64,000 nt of DNA from Heliocidaris tuberculata (lineage: Eukaryota; Echinodermata; Echinoidea; Camarodonta; Echinometridae), in contig CM046835.1 of NCBI GenBank assembly GCA_025618425.1, forward strand, positions 14,519,200-14,583,199. Reading direction: 5' to 3'. The position numbers and the translations under genes are program-made. A model generated the notes under the pieces. It saw only the letters and a list, made by a program, of their open reading frames with translations. It did not search any database and was not told the origin of the DNA. Positions 12,401-25,743 of the stretch are shown in pieces. Each line of letters starts with the position of its first letter. The stretch's first letter is position 1.

Positions 12401-14127
12401 AGAAAAGATACTCAATCAACACAACACACGCAGCGATCACGGGATAGAGTTGAAATATAGCAACGATGGTAATTATAAACAAAACGAATTGTGAACATTT
12501 TTTTTCTCAAAACAGAAGATCGCATGAATACATAATTATAAGTACCATGCGTATCCACATATTGATAAACCTTCAAGGGGGATCCTGCACTCTTTTCTAC
12601 AGCAAGCTTTGTTTGTTTGATTGTTCTTTTTCAAAGGCTTTACCAGAGGGGGTGGGGACCATGCCGGCTTTGTCAAGTCTGGATACTGACTGCACAGCAA
12701 ACCGAAAGTTAATAAACAGAGAAGACACATATAAATGCGAGATGTCATATTTTTACAACACTTTATGGGAGTGACCGACAGTGAAAATATAAATGAAAAT
12801 TGGATTTTATCCACACATGCCCAGTTAAACAAGTAGGATGTAATAACAACTGAACTGGAAATGTAATAGAATATTGTTTGAAGGACTTACCCGTAGTTGT
12901 TTCAGGTGTAGTGGGTACAGGTGAAGTGGCTGTAGGATAACAAGAACGGAGAGGGGAAATCGTAATTTAATTATTGTTAATGATTTAGTTTAATATTGAA
13001 ATTATATCAACGCACTAAAAACATACCGAGGTGTGAACACATTCATTTTAACATTCAAACGAGAAACGAACCTTTTTTGTGTGTGTATGTGCAAAAAAAC
13101 GGTGAAACAAAATGTTGCAACAATCAATCCCTTTTGCGGGGTGGAGCTATAAAGCCAAATGATTTTCAAGCATTTGGCTTAACCCAACCATGTCATGAAA
13201 CCACAATATAGATAAAGAAACCCAGTAAATTTTCAAACACGACTGCATTCATCATGCTAGAAAGTTCCACCCTTCAGTAATATTGTTAGTCCCTATTGTA
13301 GTTCAAAGAATAATGATCATTGTCTAAGGGAGGCTGTCTGGTCAAGTATTTTGAATTCTAAGTTAAAGAGCAAAAATTCATTATGGGATATATTATTTCA
13401 ATTAATCTTTTCATTTTTGTTTAATTATATACAGTTTGTATAAATGTCCGGTCACTGTTAGTCTGATTCGAGACTTCTTTCTGTAGGATAATGAGACCAC
13501 AAATTTATGAAGCTCGGGACATGCAACAAAACAAGGATATTGAATTTTTTGAAGTCCCGCTTTGAAATCGAACTAGTTATTAAATTCAAGTATGTAAGTT
13601 ACATCAAGTACGGTGTCACAAAGCCGATGTTTATACATTTGATTTGCATGACTACTTCTGACGCTGATGTATCGTTGAATATATGGTAAAATGCATTTTA
13701 ACTGAAGACAAGGGAATGCGTGTTGATGATTCCGTGGTTTTTCTTCAAATGTAATTAAATTAGAGGAATACAAGCGTGATACCGTGGTAACATTTGAGAA
13801 ATAGTTCTCATGAAATATAATATTGTATTTGCAGTTATCGGAGGGAAATGTAAGAAAAAAAAAAGTCATTATAGCGTTTTGTCAATCTGAAGTACATGTA
13901 TGTATTAAAGCTCATAAAAATGAAAGTTATAAACCAAATCGATTTTTTTTTTATCGGGGTATGAAATGTAATAATAGGTGCAATTATGAGCGCTCAACAT
14001 GTTGAAATTAAAGTATGAATTCAGATAATTTGTTAAACGGATGGATAAGTGTTATCATGGTTATTGCGCATGTGGTAACAGTATTTATTGGTGAAAGGAG
14101 AGATGGTTTGTGAACAGCTGAACACTC

Positions 14128-14170
<43 letters not shown>

Positions 14171-17100
14171 CGTCCTGACACCGAATTCACCTGCTGTACA
14201 TTCCGCGGGGCAGCATTCGGGTCGGCTAACTTCATGCGTGGGCGAAATTGTGCGAGACGCGCTCTCGGTCGCTCTTGCTGGTGATGTTTGGCTGGTGTGT
14301 TGGTTTAAGTCAGTCGTTCCTCCATCCGTGATTGTGGATGCTTCTGACGTTACTGTTGTATCATCTCCTTTGGGTAAGGGCATTACATTTGAATTTGGTT
14401 TAAACTCGTTCATGAGTGATGAGTGATGAAATACGATGCGTTGATCAACACAACGATGTAAATGTTACTGGAGGTGTTTAGGTTTATAGTGAACTGATAT
14501 CCTTTTATTTTCGTATTTCAAATATGCGATCCCTCCCAACCACATTGTGTTTGCAATAGAGGTATCGTGGTCTAGTGGAAACGTCACGAGACTGTGGATC
14601 ACATGGTTCGCTGTTCAAGTCCCGCCGCGGCACTAATGTTCTTTGACAAGATATTAATCTACATCTGTTACTCTTTACCCAGAGGTAGTAAATGGGTACC
14701 TGGTAGGAATTTATTCCTTGAATGCTTTCAGCGCCTTAGGTCAGCTCAGCTAAAGCCAGGGTAGTAATAGTACTTTGTAGGCACCTTGAGCATCCCATGG
14801 GATGGATATGTGCGCAATATAAATGTAGCTATTACTGTTATTATCATTATTATTAGTAGTAGTAGTATTATTATTATTATTGTTGTTATTATTATTATCA
14901 ATAATAATAATAACGCCACAATTACGTTTTATCAACGTTTTTTCCCATTATATCCATTACTCTTGTCCTTTATGATTCTTTAGCTTTGAATAAAAGGTAA
15001 CGATAACTGAATTCACCAGCACTGTAATGACAGGCATCTTACAGGTATACAGTGAAACCTGTTTATAAAGACCACTCAAGGGAGACAAGAAAATCGGTCT
15101 TTATGAGCAGGTGGACTTTATGTACAGGTTCTTTTAATACATGTTTCAAGTAGAAACAGTTTTCAAGGGAAACAAAAACCGTGGTCTTTATAGACAGGTG
15201 GTCTTTCTATACAGGTGGTCGCTAAAGCAGGTTTGACTCTATATGTTTTAGATTAACTTATTATTTTATTCATTTTATTTCAGTTCTCTGTCCTTCTTGT
15301 TCTTCTTAACACTCTTTTAAAGCAGCAGGATTGAATGTTAAATGAAAAAATGAAGTTCTTTAAATTGCAACAGTCATGACAGTATGAATCAATATTCAGA
15401 TTGCTGTGGTACCATACACCAATTAATGACTGAACGGGTGATGGCTGTTCACGGGTGATCGATATGATATCTGTATGGTTTGCTGTATGACAGATGAGCT
15501 TGGCTTGATGAGGATACCTGAAGTTGTAACGAATGTCGTTACAGATGTAGTCGCAATCGTTTTTGCTGCGGCAGTCGTTTCTTCGCTGGTATACGATTCT
15601 TCAGTAGTTGTGGTAGTTGTTTCTTCATGTGTTGTAAGGCCTGTAGTTGCCATTTTCGTCGTTAAAGAGGATGTGGTTGTTGACTCTGATGTAGTTACTG
15701 CCTCTTCTGTAGTTGTTGCTTCTGTTGTAGTTGTAGCTTCTGTGGGTGCTGACTCCGATGACGTCGTTGCTTCTGCTGTAATCTCTTCCTCAGTGGACTG
15801 AGTTTGTGTAGTCATTTCTGTTGTCAAACTCTCAGTCGTTTTTTCCATAGGTGTTGTTTCGAATGGCAAATGTGTGGTAATTATTTCTGTTGTCTGTAAT
15901 GGTGTTGTTGTGACGGACTGGGAGCTAGCTTGTGGATATGCTGTAGGAAACGATGTGGTAATTTCAGGCTCTGTTGTTTGAGATACAGTTGTTGGGATAG
16001 TTTCTGAGATTGTTGTTTCTTCTTGAGTTGCAGCTTCAGTGGTGGTTTCCTCTTCTTCAGTGGTTGTTTCTGACATTGTGGAGGATATCATGGCCGTGGT
16101 TTGTTCATTTGTGGTTGTTTGTGACATTGTTGTCATTCCTTCAGTTGTTTCTGACATTGTACTTTCCTCTGTTGTTGCCTTTGTTGGTGATAACTTTTTA
16201 GTAGTTTGGAAAGTGGTTATTTCTGTTGTGCTTTCAGCACTGGTTTCAAACGGAGAAGTCTCTGGAGCAAATGTAGTTGCAGGTGTTGTAGTATGGACAG
16301 TGGTGGATGTAGTGGATAGTTCAGTTGTGATTTCGACTGATTCAGTTGTTTGAGCCACAGCCGTTGATTCTTTTGGTGTGGTTTCATAGGTAGATGTAAT
16401 GGGTTTGGTTGTAAGTAATGTAGTTTCCGCTTCAGTTGTCTCTGAAGCAGTTGTAACAATCATTGTGTCTGTAGTCGTTAATGGGGACGTTGTCCTTAAT
16501 GTGGTTGTTGGATTAACTGTTGTTATAGTTTCTGTTGTTTCTTCGGTAGTAGTAACTACCTTTGTTGTTTCTGGCAACGTTGTTAATTCTTGGGTTGTTA
16601 AACCTTCCGTTGTGGTAAGTGGTGAAGTAGTTGGAAGATTTGTAGTAGTAATTAATGGTGTTGTTGTTGGTGTTGTGGTGCTATGTGGTGTAGTTGTTGC
16701 GGATGTGGTTGTTAGAGGCGTTGTGGTAGGTGGTGTAATTGTTGAAGTGGTAGTTGTAGGAGATGTTGTTGCTACGGTGGTTGTAGGATTTGCGGTGGTT
16801 GTTGTTTCTTTTGTGGCTTCAGCAGTCTTAGCTAAGTTAGTTGTTTCAAGTAATGTAGTTAAGCTTTCAGTGGTGGTAAGTGGAGTAGTTGTGGGAGTTT
16901 TTATAGGTTTAGTTGTCATAGGAATTATTGTAGTTGTCGTTTCTGTAGTTGCTTCAGTGGTTATAACTGATTTTGTTGTTTCGGGTAACGTTGTTAAACT
17001 TTCAGTGGTTGTATGTATTGATGTTGTTGGATGGGTTGTGGTAGTATGTGGTGTAGTTGTCGAAGGTGTTGTTGTTGCTTTTGCAGATGTTGCTTCAGAA

Positions 17101-20100
17101 GTAGCCTCTGAAGTGGATGTGATAAATGTTGTTTGTTCTTCAGTAGTTGAGAAAAGCTCTGATGTTGTGTAAAGCGGAGTAGTTGAAGCTAATAAAAAGG
17201 AGGCAATTTTCAAAACGGTACAATTAATCTCTTTCAGTCTTTTAGAGAAAGTGTGTTGTTTCCTTTTTCTACTTAAACTGCTATTACTTTGGTGACAGTC
17301 ATTAGCATTAGAAACTCATTTCTCTACCATTCTCCATTATTTTCACCTTATTTTTTTAAAGTGGATACATACCAAGAAAAATATTATATAAAGGAAGATT
17401 GTTTGAGTCGTTTCCTCATTACATCTTATATCATCCTCCACGATGTCACACAAAGTTTCATCAAGTCTCTTCTAATTATTTTTATGACTGGATTTCTTCT
17501 TGTCTAGAAAGAAATTAGATGTGATGTTGCCATAATCTAAAAAATTACACTATTCAGAAACTGCATTTTTAAAGAAAACAACCCATATTGCGATGAAGTG
17601 CCACATTATAATTTCTTGTCTAAGAAATTCAATCGAATATTTTAATAGCTTCAAATGCTATTACACAAGTACATATCTACGAGGGGGCAAGAGGATTATG
17701 TGCCCCCAGTCATGGCGGAAAAGAGGACAATAAGAGAAGAGAAAAAAAAATAGCACCCCTTTCATGTACCCCCCCCCCCCCCACCCTAGTTAATTCAAAT
17801 TTCATTTACCCTGTAATGCTTGTTCAAATCCTCTAGTGAGTAAAATCGTGATTTGAATTCTTATGATGACATAATGCGGATACTTACGACAGGGCACACA
17901 GGTATCATTGCTGACAGGCATAGTGCCTTCCGGACAGAAACATCCACTGACAGGCTCCGTCTGACAAGGCATTTCACCAGGATCGAACTTATCGCAGCTA
18001 GGAGCCTCCTTAGTAGGACAGGCACACTGGCGGTATTCAAATGGTTCCACACAGTCCATAGCTGCAGAGTGGTACAATAGAGGGGATAGGGAATCACGGC
18101 TTAATGGTATTTTAACTCGTGGTTTATATATCTGAAAAGGAAAATGTACTTTCCACTAGAATACGATTGCCATTCAACTATGTAAAGAATTATGCACAGA
18201 ATTCTTCGTGACTGTGGAATTAATAAACTGTTCTGAATTTAAAATTAAGATCTAATTCAGTAAGGCTATGCAGTGATTCGAGGTAGACACTTTTATTAGT
18301 GAAAATGTTTGGACAAAGAGGTTCAAAACTGTCGAATGTTTTGGATTAATTGGATTGATATAATCAAACTTGATATAGATTAAAGTTGACGAGAAAGACT
18401 AATGCCTGCTGATTTTGCATAAGGCCCAAACCGTTGAAAGAAGATTGGATGAAACTTCCTAAAAACTTACGACAAAAGTCGTCCCTTCTCCATTCTAAGC
18501 ATATTCCTTTGTTGGCGCACACAGTGGCGTAGGCTTCAAAAGCCCAGCACGTGGTATCATTGGCGTAGCAATCATCATAAATGCAGTCCTTGAAGTAAGG
18601 TTCGGGATCGACCACCGCATGGCATTCGTGAAAGACTGGATCGTAGATGTGTTTACACCACTCACGACTGACATCGGTTGGGGGACATGGGGTAGATGAT
18701 TCTTCACAGCCGCACGTTTCCCTAAGCTCAGGGGGGACCCATTCGCAGCAGTCACTATCTTCTTCACACGTTGACTCATTCTTACCACAGTTTCCTGTTG
18801 AAGAGAGTGATGTGTTTCTTTCACATGTTAGCATCCGTCGAATACATGGTAAAGGCCCCGTGATTTCATTAAGTGCAGTTAATATATTCTTAGATTATTG
18901 CAACTATCTAATGGTCGTTCCACATGAGGCGTCATTTTCAGTTCGTCATTATTTGCCCTAGTCAATCCTTTGAAGGCAATTTGCCCATACGCCAAAATTA
19001 ATGCAATTTTTGTTTTGTACTGGTACATTTTTCATTCACTTTTAGTACGATATGACTCAAATATGACGCGTTAAAGGCGGTGTCAGTTGCTGACGCAGGT
19101 ATACGTCAGTAAAATGACGCTTTGTGTACAACGGGTTGTAATGAAAGTCCTTGAAGTAAGTTCGGGATTGATAAGCGCAAGGCGGGGTCATAGAATGTTT
19201 TGACACATAATACGAGAAATATAGCACTTGGGAATTTCTGAATTTGTTTGTTCATGAATTTTGCTACAATGAAGTCCGTGACATGCAATTTAGACAGATA
19301 ATGCAATTCCGTCAGTGAACAATTAATAAAACCTTCTTACCGCACAAACCCTCTGTGCTGTCATAGAAGAGTGCCTCGGGTACCTCGACGCTGAAGTAGT
19401 TGTTGTCTAGTGGGATGAAGCGGACTTCCAGGGCGATGGCAGGGGCTTGGAAGATGAGGTAAAAACCTATCGATATGACTTGGAAGCTCGGAAGATAATC
19501 CACGGGTGCTACATATTGTATGCCGTCGACAACCACCATGTGTGACTGAAAATTGATGAAGCGTGATTCTTTTTCATTGTCAATAATCGAATTAACAATT
19601 TTTGTCCAATACTACGGTTAGTGAGAAGGCACATATTTCTCAGTCAAAGCCATTTTTCACGATGGGTGCCCACGTCTTTTGCCCAAATATCAACTTTCGA
19701 GTTTCTTAATTTTGACACTATTTGCTGCAGTGAAAACATACAGAAATTACAAATTCAGGCACCTTCCTCCTGGAATATGAGAATATCCTGCCACCTCGTT
19801 GCTCGAATATCGCCACTTTCAAAATCCTCACCCCCCCCCCCCCCCCCCCCCCCCCCCCCGCCTCGTACGCCTGTGATTAAAGCGTTTGTCTTGGGGTTGG
19901 TTTTTTTTTTCAAATCTAGACTTTTTCATTTTTTTTCGCACTACAATAACCATTTCCCAAAGATCCTGTAAATCAAGTATCACGAATGGCTTGGTTTATG
20001 ATATTGCACAAGTGTTATAATGTTGATTACTGATTCGAACAGATTCTGAGTGTTCATTCAATCCATCAGTAATAGCGGTTCATCAACTAAAAAAAACCCG

Positions 20101-23100
20101 GATATCTAAGAGAGTGGACTGGGTATTTCGAACGCGTTTACGGGCTACAGTTCGAACTTTAGTTTACTTCTTTAAGAAAATTAATGAAGAGATTCAGTTT
20201 GCCCCAAAAAGTCATGTGAGCAAAAGGAAGCAAAATCCTTTGTCTTATTGAATTTTTGTTTTGTTTTATCATTCAACATGTGTGATTTGATATGTAGTGT
20301 CATTTTCACAATACTGAAGAGAATAGCTAATACACTCTGTGTCAATAAGGTGGGGATTTGATTACAAATTTATTTTGGGTAAAGGGTAAAAAAAATATCG
20401 AGGAATGTTTTTCTTGTATCCTTTGAGTATAGTTACTCCTGCAATTCTCACGTGAATAAGTTTATTGCAATGGCCAAGGTGTCACTGTGTCACCAGCCTT
20501 ACTCTGTGAAATCTCTTCGACACTTAAAGCGTAACAAATCTCAAAACAGAATCATTTGCAGTTATTTAGAACTTACTCCGTCGATATAAAAGTCGGACAG
20601 AAGGATAATACTGGTGTCATTGTAAAGGATCTCTAGATCTCTTGGGCAAGTAGTGCCTGGGAATCGCTCGCACTCGACATTGTGAATGAGGACGGTGTAG
20701 AGAGGGGGATCATGGCTCTTGTCCTGGCTAAGGATATAGGTACAGTTACCCTGGTGATCGAAATCGTTCCCGTAGAAGTCCGTGTAGTGGGGATCGCCAT
20801 AACCATGGCAATAACCTTCAAAAGATGACAAATTGAAGAAAAAAAATTATTCACTGATCTATTTCATTCGAGTCTTTTTTTTTTTAATGTATTGCTTCGG
20901 TAACATTTTTTCATATATATCTTCTGATTTTCAACATTCGTGTCAAGTGGCTACTATTCTAATTTTGACATTAACTGTCAGATTTCTCTAGAGCAAGCAG
21001 ATCAATAGAAATACTAAAAACTAAAATTAGAATAAATGGCGAGAGGTGGGAGAGCGGAAATGGGGAATTTTTGTCTTGTAACAAACTTGTTTATCAAATA
21101 TAAACATCTTCCACAAGCCGAAGATTTGTTTTTCTTTACATGAGTATTAATTAACTTAATGGGAGATCATTCAGTATACAATTCATCAACAAATTGTCAA
21201 CTGTCTTTCGGTTTTGTTATACTTTTCTTTATGTCTTCATAGATTGTACTGATCTATTCATGTTTTTCAAAGTTAAAGATACGGTGAAAAAAAGATCAAA
21301 GTCCAAAAGAAATACACACCAGCAAATGAAAGAATAATGCTAATCTAATCTGAAGAGAGTCGTTCATAGATAAATCAATTGTAACTTCACCGAACATTAC
21401 TTACAGGTGTTAAACGGAGGCGTGTACGGGGGTGGGGTGAACTTGGGTGTGTTTGTAGATTCCCTAGTGGTTGTCTCTACGGTTGTAGTGGTATCCACCA
21501 CAGGTGTAGTGGTATCCACCCAGGGTGGCGTGGTTGTGATATACGGGGTGGTGGTAGGGGGTGTGGTGGTCGGACATGCTACCACGCATTCACCGTCATG
21601 ATAAAACTGTCCATCGGGACAGCTACATCCCTCTACACATGTGTCAGGGCATTCTCCGTTCTCATCCCACCTCGTCTCTTGTCCACAGACGTCACAAACT
21701 GGAATGCAAGGGTTGTACTCCCGACACCCATCGCATTGGATTGCTGGAGGTGGAAGAAACAAACAGTTTTTAAATGTGATTTGCATTGCTATTTCTTTTT
21801 ATTTTCCTGCTATTTCATTTTTTCTCCTTTCATATGATATTTGACAATCTCAAATCAACGAAAAATGACACAATAGCACAAAGTACAACCAGAATTAGAC
21901 TTACGGCAGAGGTCATTTGATCTCCAGTGGACTGGCACCCCGTGCGCGTTACATTCCTGTGCGTAAGCGGCGATGGCAGTGCAAAGGCACTCGCAGTCAC
22001 CACCAGAGTCACAGCCGCAGGTGTCGTAGATACATCGAGCGTAATAAGTTCGGTAGCTGACTTCACTGTGGCATGCTTCAAACAGCTCTGATTTCATCAC
22101 ACTGCACTGGCGCATGGCCCAGGCCCGGCGGAAGGGGTTATGAAGACACGGGTGGGTAATATGCTCTGGACGGGGGCAATAATCATGGACCTATGTTTTG
22201 AAAAAAAAAGAAAAATATCCTGTATTAGCTCAGTAAATTGAAGATCTATCTTTAATGAAATAATATTTTATATTCTTAAGAGAAATTTCAGTGCATTGAA
22301 TAACTTTTGATGAGGAAAAGTGGTTTTCACAAAATCCTTACATTATCCTCTGAAGAAAAAGACTGAAATCCCCGAAAGCAAAATTTGTATTTAAGAAGAT
22401 CACACTGACTACCATTTATACAGTGCACTCTGTATTATAGCCTTAGGCAACCCCCACACTGCATAAGTGATGATGTCAGCCGCCTGTTCCCAATTTATGT
22501 TTTTAAGCTAAAAGCCAATCAGTAGAGTATGGACCTCTGATCCTTGCTTGCTTACCTTCCAACTGTTTCCAAAATCGATGGAAGACGTCTCTGGAAGACC
22601 TCCAGCAGGGGACAAGAAGTCATCACTGACCAAATCGTTGAAGTTACCGCACAGACCTCCCACCTAAAGGAATAAAAAAGTAATTCAGGTATACACACAA
22701 TTGTTATAGAGAGTATCTAGTTCTGATAAAAGTTAAAATGATTGGTAAACTTTCTCCTTATTTTTATTCGATTGTTGTCCAAGACGCACGTAGTAGCTGA
22801 GTCCCATGTAAGGATTACTCTTAAAGTGCTCTCATATTTCGAATATGTCTAGGGATACATCACAAAGTTTGGACCCAAGTGTGTTGCCACATGCTTTTCC
22901 AGTCCCATGTACCCATATCAGTGTACAGTGTTTTTCCCGGTTTGTAATTTTCAGCAAGATCCAGTCAATTTGTTATGATTTATAATGAATGTTAATGATT
23001 GGTGATGATTGTTGATGAGTGTTAATACTAACGACTGTTCATTATTCCAAAACCTCATAATACACGTCGCTACTAATTACCTTTCATAATAACGCCAATG

Positions 23101-25704
23101 CAGTTTTTGCAGAGTTAAATCGCACGACCAGAACCCAATATTATTTTCAAGGGCATAGACACCAAGCAAGGACTCGAACCCTTATCTAACTGAAGTCACT
23201 TGAATATATGCTTACCTTTCCTTTGTACATGGGATCTAGTTTGACCTGGATCCACGTACCCTTATCCCAAATCAGTGTGATTCCACGATTAGTGTGCACG
23301 TAGACGTATTTTCCGACCGGACTCAACCGGAATGAACCGGCTGAGGGTGGAATTGGTTTGCCCCGCACAAGATTCAATTTCTCTTGGTTATTTCCAGTGC
23401 CTGGTAAAGATAAGCATATAAATCATTTACATTTCATCGGCGGTATATTATTCCAATGTAATTTTTCAGAATTTGAGAAATATCACAAACAAAAGAAGAT
23501 CTGAACTCCTTTTTGCGCTTTAGGTTAGTTGATTCATACCTTATAACACTTGAAATATTGAATGAAAATTCATAATATTTGTGTGTGTGTTGTTGTTTTT
23601 TGTTGTTGTTGTTTGTTTTGTTTTTTGTGTGTGTGTGTAAAATAACTGTCCTCCTTCTTGGGCTTTCATAATTTTTACTTGAAATGTTTGTGTTTTTCTG
23701 TGACGTTTTCAAAGCTTCAACGTAAAACAATAATGACACAAAATGTATACTTGCATCAAGAGTTTCTTTACCTAAAGTGAAAGTAATGGATTTGGTGCAA
23801 GTAACGCCCGATGTGCCACATGGAATATTTCCGATGACGATGTGAAAGAAAGGAATTCCAGAAGCCTGACTGACACTATCAGTCACTAACACATAGTCGC
23901 AGTCGCCTTGGAAGTCAAAGGCACGACCATCAAATGTCTTGTAATGAGGGTCTCCCCATGCCGTACAGACACCTGAAAAATAGCATTCAAAATTGTCAGA
24001 AAGTGGAGAGTTGGGTTTTATTGTAAAATCGATTAAGAGATAAACGTACTATATTAGGCAATATTCTGGGATAATGATGAATTAAACCCGCTTAACAAGA
24101 TTATTGTCATAATTCGGAAAAGAATCAGAACTTTATGTTGGGGCTCTTTAATTGTCAATGTAAACATAAAGGTTTGCCGGTATAACAAATATGCCTGATC
24201 AAATTACGAGTATGCTCATTCAGTCAATTTTTCTTAATTGAAATAGGCCTTATTTGAATAACTTGAATGGACGTTCGGTTATCATGGTTACGGTTATCTA
24301 AACAGTTCTTGTCTACTGATCTAAGCGATTGTTTTTTCCGTGATGATAATACGAAAAACAATCAAGGAGAAAATAGGATTGATCTTCCATCAGCTGGCAT
24401 TAAAGATGGTATTATGGTATTTAACTTGATATTAACCCATAGACTACGGGAACCGGGTGGCCCTTGTACTAAGCCTATGGGAGTTTGAGAATTCAGTAGT
24501 CAACGGGTTAAATTATCACTCCAACATATGAAAAATAGAAGAATGATAAACGTACCATGACAGTTATTCTCGCGGCATTGCCACTTGCTGTTTGTACAGG
24601 TGCTGTCGATCAAAAGAAAACAAGGAGTTAAAGATTTGAATGTTTTTTATTCTTAACATAAAAAGGGTGAAATGTATTGCACATCATATTGGTAAAAGAA
24701 AATCCGTTCATTTAAAAAGCTACACATAACAAAGACTGAATCAAAAGTTTGTCATGTTTATAATATAATATGACCCTCAAAATGACTAACAGGGAGGTGA
24801 GAGTTGGTCTGGCAATACGGTCAGCTCGCTGCCTTCGCCTATCCTGAAATACAACTCTGACGGATAGTATGGCAAGCCTAATGCCCAATAATTCAGACAA
24901 ACTCAGTTTTTCGAAGGGAAACTCTGCATATCAACTGATAAAGTTAGTTTATCACCGATAAACAGGGTTTTCTCGATAAACAGAGTTTTTCATTTGATAT
25001 GCAGAGTTCCTCTCGATAAACTCTGTTTATCACTCGAAAAACTCTGTTTTTCGTTGATAAACTTAGAGTTTTTCGCCGATAAGTTAAGTTTTTCAATTGA
25101 GTTTCTTAAAACAGGGTTTTTCAAAGACAGAGGGGATAAACAGGGTTTTTCAAAGTAGTTTATCAAGAAACTCTGCATATCAATTGAAAAGCTCAGTTTA
25201 TCACCGAAAACCCTTGTTTATCGTTTGAAAAACAGAGTTTTTCGCCGATAAACTTAGTTTATCACTCTTTTTATCGAAAAAACCCCTGTTTATCGTTTGA
25301 TTAACAGGGTTTTTCGAAAAACCCTGTTTATCGCCTCGATAAATAGGTTTTTTTTTTCAAAGTGATAAACTTAGTTTTCACGATGAACAGGGTTTTCTCG
25401 ATAAACAGAGTTTATCGAGAAAACAGAGTTTATCGAGAGAAACTCTGCATATCGAATGGAAAATCCTGTGTGATAAACTAAGTTTTTTGAGCGAAAAACT
25501 TGGTTCATCGTGAAAAGATAAGTTTATCAGTTGATATGTTTTTCGCTCGATAAACTTTGTTCATCGGCGATAAACTGAGTTTATCGGAATTATTGGGCAT
25601 CACGCTTGCCATAGACGGACGTCAATTGGAAACGGTGTCACATCTTTCGGATGGTGGCCATTAACGTCGGTCCCAGATCTGACAGATACACCTGTAAACA
25701 CCAA

Positions 25705-25743
<39 letters not shown>

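Noticed and set aside
14556..14640. Possible tRNA gene
   Set aside because: Same reason: tRNA-like head of a SINE with a recognisable body and simple-repeat tail.
15423..15517. PTS exon running to the stop at 15423 as the true C-terminus
   Set aside because: A GT donor at 15517 in phase 1 leads into in-frame Thr, WxxW and CTCK exons; the extra 31 residues are not mucin-like. An intron-retention isoform stays possible.
16399..17172. Long Val-rich open frame on the plus strand
   Set aside because: It is the antisense of the Thr-rich PTS exon (ACN codons read as GTN on the other strand), with no splice logic or domain of its own.
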